Source of the DNA: Paraconiothyrium sp. Pb-2020
Taxonomy: Eukaryota > Ascomycota > Dothideomycetes > Pleosporales > Didymosphaeriaceae
DNA: 64,000 nt
Direction of reading: 5' to 3'
Assembly: GCA_022419385.1 (NCBI GenBank)
Contig: JAJUBI010000002.1
Coordinates: 744,001 to 808,000, forward strand
Shown here: one piece after another, positions 11,754 through 22,994 of the stretch
How positions within the stretch are numbered: position 1 is the stretch's first letter
How the letters are laid out: the number at the start of each line of letters is the position of its first letter
Translations under genes and position numbers: made by a program
Notes under the pieces: model-generated
Told to the model about the DNA's origin: nothing
Database searches by the model: none
Seen by the model: the letters and a program-made list of their open reading frames with translations, nothing else

Positions 11754-12215
11754 GACCGGGTCTTTCTCAAGTACAAGCGGTCAAAAGGGAGTTGTTGTTC
11801 ATCAGTGCAACCGGTCGCATTTATTCATTTAGAGATGTCCTAACCGTGCCGCCATCTACAGCAAAGCGCTTACATCAGCCCTATAATCCTGCCGCTTGAG
11901 AATGGATCCTTCGTGCCGACTTGTTGCTAGTTTAGTAGATGGTGGTGTTTCATATGAATACTATCGAAGACGGGTTGGGGAAAAGGCGGATAGGGGAGAG
12001 TAAGCGCTACCATACTCGGGTCAGCACCCATGAACACAAAATAAATTTTAACTTCCCAAGATCTAGATGTGAACGTTAGCCGGGGAATTTAGAGCATCTC
12101 AATTTAGCGTGCATTGACGCGACTTGCACGAAATGTACATGTACAATGACGTAGGCGCGCTACAGCACCAGATTTCTGTCGCGGCTTCCCAAACGCGACC
12201 AATACACCACTTCGC
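11754..12215. other. Divergent intergenic region, P450 and MDP1
   Basis: Both flanking genes start here and read outward, so the 462 bp must hold both promoters. I see no further gene. Confidence 0.5.
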
Positions 12216-12996
12216 ATGATACTGACACACATCCCATTGCGCACACCCGCAGTTGTTCTCTCTTTGTCGCTACTCACTGTCACGCCAATCTACCTATTCC
12301 GCCAGTCCACAATGCCCCGGCGCGGGGCAAACAGCTCGTTCGGCAGCGACGCCACGACGACGACAACAGCGCTTCCCGAGAAGACCGCATGGCCCGCGAC
12401 CTTCACAGATGGCCTCCCACTACCTAAGATCGTCGTCTTTGACCTGGACTACACGCTATGGCCTTTCTGGGTAGACACGCACGTTACAGGGCCGCTCAAG
12501 GCACAGGAAGGCGGACTCAAGGTCAAGGACCGATACGGCGAGGGGTACGGCTTTTATTCTGACGTCGGAGGCATATTAGATGCGGTACGCTCCTTTCCTC
12601 TCCATGATAACATGAACAATTGGGACTGATGTTGTTTAGCTTAAACAAAAAGGGATACTCATCGGCGCCGCATCGCGCACGCACGCGCCTGACCTCGGTC
12701 GCGAAATGCTCAAGCTTCTCAAGATACCGAATTCTTCGTCCTCGTCACAGCGCGCAATAGACTATTTTGACTATCAACAAATATACCCCGGGGACAAAAC
12801 CACGCATTTTGAGCGGATACATAGAGATTCGAAGATTGCATTCGAGGACATGCTATTCTTTGATGATGAGAGCAGAAATAAGAATGTGGAGAAGCTCGGG
12901 GTGGTGATGCAGCTTGTAAGAGAAGGGGTCACGATAAATGAGATTGATGCGGGTGTGAGAAAGTGGAGGAAGAGGCATAATAAGGTGCCTAATTGA
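12216..12996 (+). CDS. MDP1: Magnesium-dependent phosphatase-1 (MDP1) family HAD phosphatase (241 aa)
   Basis: Two exons, 12216-12584 and 12640-12996, with a 55-bp intron in phase 0. The HAD motif I is present as VFDLDYTLWPFWVDTH, the hallmark of the MDP1/acid-phosphatase branch, followed by motif II (IGAASRTHAPDLGREML) and motif IV (DMLFFDDESRNKNVE). Family members dephosphorylate phosphotyrosine or sugar/glycated substrates with Mg2+. The first ATG adds about 32 residues that include a hydrophobic helix (VVLSLSLLTVTPIYLF) absent from the cytosolic family core; a second ATG at 12312 starts directly before the core. The longer form could be membrane-anchored or organelle-targeted; which is used is not decidable here. 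Confidence 0.88.
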
Positions 12997-13653
12997 AAGA
13001 CATATATATCGGTTGTGATGGTTCATCAATGAAGATGTGGCTGAAGACAGGAAAACGATCTCCGGCTCCATCGTAAAAGAGCTGAGCTATGAGTGCACGT
13101 GTATCACGTACGTCACATCCAGATTAGAGCTACGACGATGAGATTAATGATACAATATAGACAGACGTTAGATTGCGAGTATGGTCTAACTCCGCGAGGT
13201 TGCTTTCTTTTGCACATAAATCTCGTTTATTGCCTAAAAGAGTACATCTTCGCGCACGCTTGACTTCGATGATCTCGAGCAGTGCGTAAACGACAAGCAA
13301 ACAGCAATTAGATCCCCAGGACGGGCGATGGCACTCCTCGTTTGTCTCAGAGCCAGGTTCCTACCTCGACGAGGTAGTCAGCTATGCTCCACTGTCTGGG
13401 CTTGTGTTTGCGAGTATCTCGAATGCTGCAATTGCACGCTTTTGATCGGTTGATTTCATCCCACGGCCCTCTTACCGTTCGCAACCTTCACACTGAAAGG
13501 TCGGCGCTGTCCGTGCGCTGTTTTGTTCGCTCTTACCTGCTGCTCTATATAATACCTGTCTAAGAGGTTCCTTCCTCAACCCATACCTTCTCCTTTGTCC
13601 CTTAACTACTACTCGATCTATCTCCCGTACGTGGACTCGACTCGCTCAACAAC
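12997..13653. other. Intergenic with promoter of the repeat protein
   Basis: No gene seen. The right end carries a TATA box and a pyrimidine-rich leader directly upstream of the secreted repeat protein. Confidence 0.5.
13546..13552 (+). promoter_or_regulatory. TATA box of the five-repeat secreted protein
   Basis: TATATAA lies about 100 bp upstream of the ATG at 13654 and is followed by a CT-rich leader, the usual arrangement of a strongly expressed fungal gene. Confidence 0.55.
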
Positions 13654-15384
13654 ATGCGTGTCTTCGTGGCTCTCGTCGGCGCGGTAGCCGCTTTCACTGT
13701 CCCGGTCGCAGCCCGCGCGCTACCAGAAGCCGGGTTCGCAGCAGTAGCCTCACCTGAGGTCACATCTGGACTGGCTGCCACCGAGGCCACCGTTGCCGAA
13801 CGTTCACCCAAGGTCTCCGACGTCACCGCAGATGTCTTTCCCGCCGGGGCCTCTCCCGATACTTACTATTGCGGCTACGTATACTCCGAGCATGGCCTAC
13901 GAGGCGACAATGTGCCCCTTGAAGTCAATTGGGATACTCACACCGACGGACACTTTAGAAGCTACATCATGTCTGGCAAGTGTGACTGCGAATTCCGAGG
14001 CGAGGGCGTTGGGAATCAAGAAAATTCCATTCATATCAAGGGCCCGGGTCAAGGAGAGCTGCCGTGGGACGCGTGGTTCTTCTTCTGCCAATTCTTTGGC
14101 TCCACAAAGCGAGACCAGGTTGAAGATGTCGCTGTAGCAGTGTCGCCACCGTCCCCGGACCATGATGAAGCTACCTATTGTGGCTACGCTTACACCGAGA
14201 AAGGTCTACGAGGTGAGAATGTCGCACTGCGAATGGACTTGGTGATACAGAATCGCCACACTTTTAAGAGCTACATTATGGCTGGCGAGTGTTCATGCAC
14301 CTTCCACACCGGAAAGGATGGAGGGGAAGGCCCACTCGAAAACATTAAAGGGCCGGGTCAAGGTAACCTCGCGATCGAATCCTTTCGCGCCTATTGCGTC
14401 CAGGATGACTTCAAGAAGATCGAGGGGGCCAGAGACCTCGTGGCATCAACGTTGGCGCCCGCTCCAGCACAATTCCCGCGAAGCGACGACAGAATCCCCT
14501 GTGGATACGTCTATACTGAGCCCAACCTACAAGGACGAAAGAACAGCCTTGCAGCTGGTAAGGTGACAGTGTTTGATACCTTCAAAAGCTATATCATCAA
14601 GGACGACTGTATATGCGAATTCCGTCCAATACCTATGTTGCCTCTAGTCGAAATAATCAAAGGACCAGCACAAGGAAATCTTTCAAAGGCGGCACGACAG
14701 GTCGAGTGCAGGCAGAAACGCTTCAAGCAGGGGAAAAATTCCAAGGGTCTCGTAACATCAACATTGGCGCCAGCACCAGCCCCGAGAAGCGACGACACTA
14801 TCTCCTGTGGATACGTCTATACTGAGTTCGACCTACAAGGACGAATATACCCACTTGCAGCTGATCAGGTGGTGCGGTGGGATAACTTCAGAAGCTATAC
14901 CGTCAGCAGCGACTGTATATGCATGTTCTTTTCACGTCCTGCGGCCTATCCAGACGAAACAATCGAAGGGCTAGCACAAGGAAATCTCGCAAAGGTGGAA
15001 CGACAAGTCTCGTGCAGGCGGGATGGCTTTAAAGGGGAAAGCCCTGAGGATCTCGTGGCATCGACATTGGCGCCAGCACCAGCACCGCGAAGCGACGACA
15101 CTATATACTGTGGATACGCTTACACTGCGCCTAACTTACGGGGACAAAAGTACGATCTTGCAGCCGATGCGGTGGTACAGGCGGACAACACCTTCCGGAG
15201 CTACATCATTTCTGGAGAATGTAAATGCGACTTCTTTCCTTATCATGAGGACCATCCAAGCGAAACTATCAAAGGACCAACACAAGGAAATCTCCTGAAG
15301 GAGGCGCGAGAGGTCTGGTGCAGGCAAGATGGCTCTAAGAAGCACATCCAAGGTCCTGCAGCGCGGGGCTATATTGCCCAGTGA
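13654..15384 (+). CDS. Secreted protein with five tandem four-cysteine repeats (576 aa)
   Basis: A single uninterrupted frame with a signal peptide (MRVFVALVGAVAAFTVPVAA). After it come five repeats of about 75-80 residues, starting near cysteines 73, 176, 283, 385 and 486, spaced by 101-107 residues. Each reads CGYxYTExxLxG...FxSYII..xCxCxF...IKGPxQGNL...C, so each has four conserved cysteines (two likely disulfides). Repeats 2 to 5 are joined by a near-identical linker (LVASTLAPAPA-RSDD), which is Pro/Thr/Ala-rich and probably flexible or O-glycosylated. I recognise no named family. The pattern of an aromatic, a Gly turn and an RSY strand recalls Greek-key beta/gamma-crystallin motifs, but this is only a structural guess. 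Role unknown; an extracellular or surface function is inferred from the signal peptide and cysteines. Confidence 0.85.
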   Translation: MRVFVALVGAVAAFTVPVAARALPEAGFAAVASPEVTSGLAATEATVAERSPKVSDVTADVFPAGASPDTYYCGYVYSEHGLRGDNVPLEVNWDTHTDGHFRSYIMSGKCDCEFRGEGVGNQENSIHIKGPGQGELPWDAWFFFCQFFGSTKRDQVEDVAVAVSPPSPDHDEATYCGYAYTEKGLRGENVALRMDLVIQNRHTFKSYIMAGECSCTFHTGKDGGEGPLENIKGPGQGNLAIESFRAYCVQDDFKKIEGARDLVASTLAPAPAQFPRSDDRIPCGYVYTEPNLQGRKNSLAAGKVTVFDTFKSYIIKDDCICEFRPIPMLPLVEIIKGPAQGNLSKAARQVECRQKRFKQGKNSKGLVTSTLAPAPAPRSDDTISCGYVYTEFDLQGRIYPLAADQVVRWDNFRSYTVSSDCICMFFSRPAAYPDETIEGLAQGNLAKVERQVSCRRDGFKGESPEDLVASTLAPAPAPRSDDTIYCGYAYTAPNLRGQKYDLAADAVVQADNTFRSYIISGECKCDFFPYHEDHPSETIKGPTQGNLLKEAREVWCRQDGSKKHIQGPAARGYIAQ

Positions 15385-16198
15385 GCCATGGCGGGAGGAA
15401 GATTGGCGAGCGAGGTTCTTTCAAGGCATCAGGTAAAGCGGCTGACCCTTTACGGGTCGATCTGATGTGATGGCTCTTCAGAGAAGTGGCACCTTCTCCC
15501 TAGATTTATTAGTATGTCATCTAATATAAGGTCATCTGGGGATCAAGATGATCACTTGTCTTCGGATCAAACCAGTTTAGTATCTTAATTGAACTGATCC
15601 TGAGTCTACTCTTCACGCATGCTTTCCTTGCGCTGAACGGCCCCCTTCAAAATAGACATCAGCACGCGAGATTCTTGACCCGTGCTGACCTCCACAATCC
15701 TGGATTGCGCGTATACTCATGTCTGTGCCGCGCTGACAACGCGCCGCACATACCCTGCAGTCCCGGAATAACACCTATCCTCTAACCTTCCTACGCCGCA
15801 CTGCCGCCGCTTTTTCACACTCACGCTGAAGCCGCGCACGAACATGACATGTTTTAGACGCCGTTTCTATTTTTTTATTGATTATCCCACTAATAATACA
15901 AACTCAACTCTGATCTGGTCTGATGATACAAACTGCGTTGCCTCGCAACGCAAAAGGGTATAAAAAAAAGCAAGGAAAGTGTCGAAGTGAATGTTCAAAG
16001 AGCCAGCATGCATGCATGGCAAAGAAGCGAAAGGCGAAAAGTGATTAGCCCCGCTCACCCGTTGACGGTGAAGGGGAAGGTCGAAGTGAAGTCTATCCCA
16101 GTCCCGTCATCTAGTCCGTCCATCCATCCGTATGTACAAAATATCAACCATTAAGCCATCATAATCGATCTGTGGTGCTTTAATTGCGTCGGGTATGT
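15385..16198. other. Intergenic, convergent 3' ends
   Basis: No gene seen. Contains a poly-T/poly-A-rich stretch near 15870-15970 that probably belongs to the two 3' regions. Confidence 0.5.
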
Positions 16199-19100
16199 CT
16201 AGAACTGGCGCCCGAGGAGCGCTGGGTCCGCAAACATCATCTCCCCGCTCCTCTTCCGCTGTACGATGGGATCGTCGCTGAAGTCTGCCTGGGAGGGCGA
16301 GGGGCTAGGGCTGAGGTGCTGATTCCGGGGAACATCCAGTACGCCGCTGACGCTATCGTTACCCGCGGGCTTGCGCTTAATGGTCAGAGGGAGACCGGTC
16401 GAGGCAAGGAGAGCCTGGCCGGGGCCTGCGAGTGTGGGCTGGCGGCGCAGTGGAAGCGGTTTCTTGGGGAACAGAGGCGCGGGAACGTCGCCTGGGTGGT
16501 CAACCCTGTTGTTGTCCCAGTGGGCGTTGTCCTGGGGCTTGGGACCAACGTGCGCTGGTGGTGGCTGGACTAGGGTTCGCTGACTATCGGGCGACTCGCG
16601 TGGCATGGGTGAGCGACGCCCCTCGGGAGTGTTGCGGCCAGATATTGTAAGAGGCTCTGGAATCAGAGATTCACTGTCAGAGTCCCGACCGGGGAAGTGC
16701 GGCGCGAACGGGCCCGGCGGCGGGCGGAACTCGTAAGGATTGGGCGATGGGCCACGTGAAGGCGATGGACCACCGGAGCGAGGCGTAGGCGGCGGTGCTA
16801 AGACAGTGATCGAGCTTTCCGTTGCGGTACGCATGTCCACGTTCAGGATGAGGTCATGCTCGAAAGGATCAGCGAATGGGTCACTGTGCCTCTCGGAGGC
16901 GCAGGCTCTGATAGGGCTTGAGCTACGGTTTGCTGCTCGTGGTGGACCGTAAGGAGACATCTGAGGGTAGTCACGTGCGGCAGGATTGTTGTTGAAGCCG
17001 TTGAACGCATACGGATTAATTGTAAGCGGGCCTTTCACGGTTCCACCCATGGAAGGTCGGTTGGCTACAGGCTGTGGTTCCTCGGGGTCACGGAAAGGGT
17101 TCTGAGCAGCCTCGTCCTTGTATTGATTGAGACTGACGCTGGACGCTGCCGCAGCGGCGTTGAGCGCCAATGAAGGGTCCCATGGGCCGGTAGACAAGTA
17201 AGATCCAGTGCTATAGCGAGACTCACGAGGAAGAGGTGTAGGTGACGAAGTCTGTTCGCGGGCACCATACACAGGACCGATAGAGTGGCGATACGAGGAA
17301 GCCTTTGACACGGACCGAGCAAGTCCACCAGCTGCAGGACCTTGCGCAGCAGGACCACGTGCGGATGCGCTAGAAAGTGACCGGCTGAGCGCACCTCCAG
17401 CGGCGCCGGACATGGCAGGCGCAGCGGAAACAGCACCTCCAGCTTCAGCGTCGTGGTTGCCATTGCCTCCAGTAGGAGGGTCGTAAATGTAAGCCATCTC
17501 GGGATAAACATCTCCGGCACTGTGACGCTTGTTGCTCATGTTCGAATGGTAGCGACGAGCAAGGAAGAGGGCGGCAACAAGGGCGAAGAGCAAACATGTT
17601 GTACCTCCAACAGCGATTCCGGCTGTCTGCGACTTCGACAGTGGCGGTGGTTTCTCGTCGCCACCTGCGCCTCCCAGAGGTGCATCAGTAGATGAAGCTG
17701 AGGGCTTAGCAGCGGGGTCAGAATTGAAACCGGTGGGAATAGTTGGAGGAGGATCAAGCTGTGCTGACGTCTCAGTAGGGACTTCTCCGGCAGGGCTGCC
17801 GGTTGAATCGTCAGAAGGTGCCGCAGTTCCCGAGGCTGGGTCGCTGCTGGCTTGCGAAGTGGCAGCGTCGGTAGCAGTTGGTACGGCCTCAGTAGCGCTG
17901 GGGGTCGGGGTCTGCTCGCCATTGCTTGCACTAGTCTCAGGGTTTGTGATGCTCTCAGAAGTGGGAACAGGCGCATCAATGGGAACCTGTGACTCCAATG
18001 TATCTACTTTCACAGCACTGCTCACGGTACTGGCAGTGACAGCTGGGTCGGTTGGATGGGCAATGGAAGCAGAGGTTGTAATTCCTGTCGGGAGAGCTGC
18101 TCCAGAGGTCATCGAAACGCCCAGCCCGGAGGTAGGCACCAGGGTCCCTGAATCAGATGTACCGCTAGAGACTACCGCAGATGTTTCGCTCGTCGGCACC
18201 AGCGTCGCTTGACCAGATGTACCGCTAGAGACTATCGCAGATGTCTCGCTCGTTGGCACGAGCGTAGGGACAGTCGCATCCGTAGCGGTTGTCAAATCTG
18301 TCGCAGAGGCCTCGCTGGTGGGCACAGGTGTATGGTCGACTGTGTTCGATGGCAAGTCTGTCACGGATGCCTCGGTGGCTGGTGCCGATGTCTCACTTAC
18401 GGAAGTCTCACCAGCGGACGCTGTAGGGGCATCCGTCGGAGTCGGGCTTACTTGAGTCTCGCTTGCGGATACCTGCGTGGATGCCAAGTCCGAAGCCTCG
18501 GGCGAGGCTGAGGTCGGAGCGGAAGGATCGAAAAGCGACAGTGATGGCAACTCGCTGTCCAAGGGAACTGACGATGTTGTCGTCGCATCAGATATTTTCA
18601 CGGAGGTGGGATCCGCCGTTAGGGTGGCGCTAGATACCGAGCCGTCCGATGAAGATTCAGAGGCATCTGTCGGTGTCGCTGAAGGCACTGGCGTAGCTCC
18701 CGTCTCAGATGCGCCGGGAAGAGAGATACCATCGCCTGTCGAGGTGGAGAGGGGCGCATCCGCAGAAGATGTAGGGACATCAGAAGCAGTCTCCGATGCA
18801 GGAACAGTCGGCTCAACAGCTTTAGCCGAAGTCAGGACCTTAGAAACGATTGAGCTGATCGCGCTGCTCACTTCCGTGGGAATGGCATCCACCTCTGACT
18901 TGACCGAGGATATGATGGAGTTGATACCAGTGGGAAGTGCCTCAACGTCGGACCTAACCGAAGAGATAATGCTACTGAAATCAGTGGGTAGGGCATCAAC
19001 ATCTGACTTGACTGAAGAGATGATGGAGCTGATATCGGTAGGCAGCGCATCAACGTCGGACTTGACTGCAGAAATAATGCTGCTGATGTCGGTGGGGAGG

Positions 19101-20670
19101 GCGTCGACGTCGGACTTGACCGAGGAGATGATGGAGCTGATGTCGGTAGGAAGTGCGTCTACGCCAGACTTGACCGAAGACACAACGCTTGAAACAATGC
19201 TGTTGACCTCAGTAGGGATAGCATCGACATCTGACTTCACCGAGGAGACAACGCTGCTGATGGCAGACGGTACGTCGTCGATGTCGGACTTTACAGAGGA
19301 CACCACGCTTTCAATAACCGAAGGAACATTTTCGACGTCAGAAATGATAGACGAGATGGGCAGAAGGTCGGGCAAAGAAGGTGCAGCAGTCGTCTCAGGC
19401 ACATTGGTGTTGGTCTTAGAGTGCGAGGTAACAGTGGCTTCAAAGCTGGTGGTTGTTGGCTGTTCAGCTTGGCTGGTCTCAGTAGGTTTTGAGTGAGTTC
19501 GCGAGATTGATGATTGTTCCACTTCTGATGCGGTTGTCTCCCCAACAGGAGTAGAAGATGCGGTGGTAGCTTCTTCAGTTGAGGTGCCAATGTCGGTAGC
19601 GATGGAGCTCGATTCAGCCCTTGAGGTAGGCACATCCGTCACAGTCGATTCGGCAGTAGAGGAAGATTCGCTGTGTCGGTTACGAGTGTGCGATGGGGTG
19701 GATGGGGTGGATGTCTCGGAAGGCTCAGACAGTACTGGACTATCACTGGTAGATTGCGGCACTTCTGAGCTCGCGTCCGACGTTGAACGGACCTCGGTCA
19801 AAGTAGTTGACGTTTCTGGTACAGAAGTGGCTTCCGATGTCTCTGCCTCAGTGGTCGACTCGATTGAGCTTGATACAAGCTCAGACGTTGGGCTCGCTGT
19901 TGTCGACGGATCAATGCTTGAAGTAATTTCCGACGACAACGTAGCCTTAGTTGCAGATGGATCTGCGCTCGGAGTGACTTGGGAAGTCGCAGGCTTAGTA
20001 GGTTCAGGAACCAAAGCGGAGCCAGACTCTGTTGTGATAGCCTCAGTGCTAGAGATAGCTGTGTTCAGGGTAGGCTCCGACGTAGGAAGCTCCTCTTCGG
20101 CAGTAGTGGTATCCGCACCGTCATCCTCGATGGGAGTGACTTCAGGCTGCTTGGGCGCGGGCCTGTGGACTGTTGCTGAAATTGTGGGCAAAGCAGAGGT
20201 CTGTTGCTGAGTCTCGGTAAGGGAGGCGTCGGTGGTGATTGGTAGTTCGGACGTCGTGAGTAATTCAGACGTTGGTAGTACTTCGGACGTTGTCGGCACT
20301 TCAGACGTCGTGAGAATTTCAGACGTTGATGGGATCTCTCCCTGTGGTGCTGAAGTGGATTGAAGATTGTCCGATGTTGGCACAACAACAACCGGAGTCG
20401 GGGTCTCAGGCACCACTGGTTCCGGCTCTTGTGTTTCTGGTACCTCTGGTACGGTAGTTTGATTCGACCATGGTTGTTGTCGTTTGTTTAATCGATTGTA
20501 TCGTCGAGCGGTAAGGCTGTCCCTCTTACCCAAGACTTCGTCTGTCGCAATGGTCAGCCATGCATGAAGATGTGCTGAAGGTACCACCCACCTCTGTGCT
20601 GAAAAGCTGCATTAGTTGGAGTTACGAGCAACGCCGTATAGGAAAGGACCAGAACACCCTTGAACCACAT
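16199..20670 (-). CDS. Large Ser/Thr-rich single-pass cell-surface protein (1473 aa)
   Basis: Two exons on the minus strand: a 79-nt first exon (20670-20592) encoding a signal peptide (MWFKGVLVLSYTALLVTPTNA), then 20541-16199 after a 50-bp intron in phase. The ectodomain of nearly 1000 residues is extremely rich in Ser, Thr, Pro and Glu, as in heavily O-mannosylated fungal wall sensors. It contains a block of nine related 18-residue units (SVKSDVDALPTDISSIIS type). A single transmembrane helix (TAGIAVGGTTCLLFALVAALFLARRY) is followed by a cytoplasmic tail of more than 400 residues, Pro/Ser-rich with many phosphorylation-like SP/TP sites. The layout matches Mid2/Wsc-like stress sensors or mucin-type anchors, but no WSC or other named domain is visible, so the role is inferred. 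The long plus-strand open frame opposite the repeats is a by-product of codon bias. Confidence 0.85.
18845..19345 (-). repeat. Coding tandem repeat, nine units of about 54 nt
   Basis: Within the wall-sensor-like gene, nine units with consensus SDVDALPTDISSIISSVK follow one another. Central units are nearly identical (SDVDALPTDISSIIS three times), the outer ones diverged (SDVENVPSVIES..., SEVDAIPTEVSS...). One unit has a 12-nt internal duplication (VSSVVSSV). Amphipathic periodicity suggests a helical stalk. Confidence 0.85.
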
Positions 20671-21443
20671 GGCATTGTCGAAGAAAGGAGTGACTCAATG
20701 AACAACAAAACGAGAAAGGGAGCGACAGAAAATGTGAAACGAAAGGAAAGGTACTATGTCCTTAAGGAAGGCGCGACGTGGCGAAGGCCGACGGTATATC
20801 ACTTTGCCGCATGCTGGACTCCATTACATCGGGGGCCATACCTTGGGGCCTGCACCCCTGCTGAGATCCGACCAGGGTGCTGTCGGGGTTGAGGCTTAGC
20901 GCGCACCTACCAACGCCCCAGTCCGAGAGGACAACCACGTCAGCTAACAATAGACGGTAAACCGCAAACGCATGATTTCGCGAGCGACTTCCTAGCGGAC
21001 TCGCGACGGACTGAATCTGGCAGTACACCGGTAAGTCAGAAGCTTGACTGTCGATTCAATGCGACAGTAGCCAAACGGAGTCATTCCTCATCACCCAATG
21101 CACCCGACCAAAGGTGAGTATCTGCGGGTTTTGCAACTGAGCAAACCGAATCTAGGAGGCGTTACCTGAAACGATGTTCTGCTTGATTTTGGTTTCCTGG
21201 TCAATTTCTGATTTTGCTGCGCCTTAGGTCATCATTTCGAACCATTCCACCTATTGCTAATGATTCGAAGCTCCCATCGGACTGAGCAGCTGCTGAATCT
21301 GAGCAAGCAGAGAACGCGCTTCACACGAGGGATCGTCAAGTAGCAGACCGCGTACTAGACCATCTCGTCTGTGACAAGGGTCCGCGTCCTCCACATTCTG
21401 GTTTCAAGGCTCGCTTCCTGGCTGCCTTGCGTTAATCAAGACT
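20671..21443. other. Intergenic, promoter of the surface protein
   Basis: No gene seen. Holds the surface-protein promoter and the SDR 3' region. Confidence 0.5.
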
Positions 21444-22522
21444 CTAGTTCACGGCGCTTGTTGCATTTCCAGTGACGACGTGAGCTTGACTGTCGCGTAC
21501 GAGTTCCTGCAGCCACATGGGCATTGCGCGTACGAGTGGTGCAAGCTTTGGTCCTAAGACTAGTTGACCACTTTTGGCTGAAATAATCTGGTCTACCATG
21601 ATCTTTGCAATGTCCTCGGGTTCTTTCAATGTGCTGCCGAACTGTTCTTGTATCGTGGCAATCAACCGAGTCCTAGTCCACATAGGATAGACAATCGAGG
21701 TCTTGATTTGGGGACATTTGTATCGATGCTTCAGTTCCTGTGTCAAGGCCTCATGAAAAGCTATCAGACCAGCTTTGGTCGCAGCATAGTCCCCAGAATT
21801 AGCCATGGCGACGAAGGCGGCCATACTGGCCGTTGCCATTACATGTCCCTTCTTTTTGGCAATCATGTCTGGGAGGAACTCTTGCACCGTGTACCAGTGA
21901 CTGACGAGATTGAGGTTGACCAGGGTCTGCAGGAGCTTTGGCGAGAGATCGAGAATGCTGCTCGAGTTACCTATCCCGGCATTATTGATCAAAATGGAGG
22001 GAGAACCATGGTCCGAGCGCAATGCAGCAGCGGCCCTATGGACAGCGTCTCGCGAAGTTAGGTCGCATTGGTAGAAAGAAACTAGACTGTGATCTACGAC
22101 TAAGGTTAGCCGCGACTGCGAGCCTACGTGTGGGTTGAGATGAGAATATGGCGCGCACCGTTCTGGAAGGCTTCGGACAACGGCTCAATATCAAGGACGG
22201 CGACCTTTACGCCATGGGATATCAGTTGCTTCACCACTGCAGCACCGATGCCATTTGAGCCTCCAGTGACAACGGCGAACTCCTTGTTCCACTGCCACGA
22301 CATCTTGTCGCTGGTAAACATCCAGCGGTTCTCGGCCCATGCGTTGAGAATGCTGTTGATCTCGAGAATGAGGCATGCCGCCAAGATCCATTTCAACATA
22401 CGAGCGAGAAGCAAGGACTGTTCTCCCGAGAGGGGCAAGAAGGCCGGCAAGCTGTAATGGGAAGCGGCAGTCCAAAGCGCGACATAGGCACCAGCATGCA
22501 CCAAACCCCGGATCGCTCCCAT
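21444..22522 (-). CDS. Short-chain dehydrogenase/reductase, membrane-anchored (339 aa)
   Basis: Two exons on the minus strand, 22522-22159 and 22099-21444, with a 59-bp intron (acceptor CCTTAG) in phase. A hydrophobic N-terminus (about residues 8-32 and 38-56) suggests ER or lipid-droplet anchoring. The classical SDR fold follows: cofactor motif TGGSNGIG (86-93), NNAG (about 160-163) and the catalytic YxxxK in YAATK (Tyr about 226, Lys about 230). The layout resembles the RDH/DHRS and 17-beta-hydroxysteroid dehydrogenase-like group acting on lipophilic alcohols or ketones; the substrate is unknown. The frame is open far upstream of the chosen ATG, but that part has poor composition and overlaps the shared promoter, so the ATG at 22522 is preferred. 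It is transcribed divergently from MTG2. Confidence 0.88.
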
Positions 22523-22994
22523 GGTGACGCCGCTGGGCAGTAGACTGTCGAATAGCAACCCCGAATCGCTAGAAGCTTGAGTATCGCACGTGTGCTTCGT
22601 GCCAAGATACGCCTTGCGGTGAATGTGGAGCCAAGGCGGCCTGAGAAGGCTTCTGTTCACGCGCACAAGGTGGAGAGCAGCCGGAGATTGGACGATGGAA
22701 GCAGACAGTGGGTGACGCAGGTACCAGCAGGCAGCGTGAGACGGAAAACCAAGCGCTGCCGGGCCTGGCTGAGGGCGACGAGGGAGCACTGGGCGGGCTT
22801 GCACGCGAGTACGAAGTATCTAGTCAGGAACGCGGCTGCCCATCGCTCCTTCCACACGAAGTCCGACGCGTGATGCTTGGCATCGCGCATCAGCACCGTC
22901 GAAATCTTCGGACATTGTCCTACGCCACCTTTCCACCCAGCAAACTCAGGCGCGTTTCAGAGCCTTCAAGCAATTGTCTGGACCATCCTGCTGC
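22523..22994. promoter_or_regulatory. Shared divergent promoter, SDR and MTG2
   Basis: A 472-bp head-to-head region between the two start codons. Both genes must take their promoters from it. No clear TATA box. Confidence 0.5.

Noticed and set aside
18845..19345. Periodic repeat resembling a CRISPR-like array
   Set aside because: The period is 54 nt without unique spacers and it encodes protein; the organism is a eukaryote.
18477..19496. Long plus-strand open frame (339 codons) with repeats
   Set aside because: It is the antisense of the tandem repeats in the Ser/Thr-rich surface-protein gene; the minus-strand product has signal peptide, membrane helix and tail, the plus strand has none of these.
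22124..22804. Upstream extension of the SDR reading frame to 22804
   Set aside because: Low-complexity Arg/Pro/Leu-rich sequence that overlaps the divergent promoter; the ATG at 22522 starts a normal hydrophobic N-terminus.
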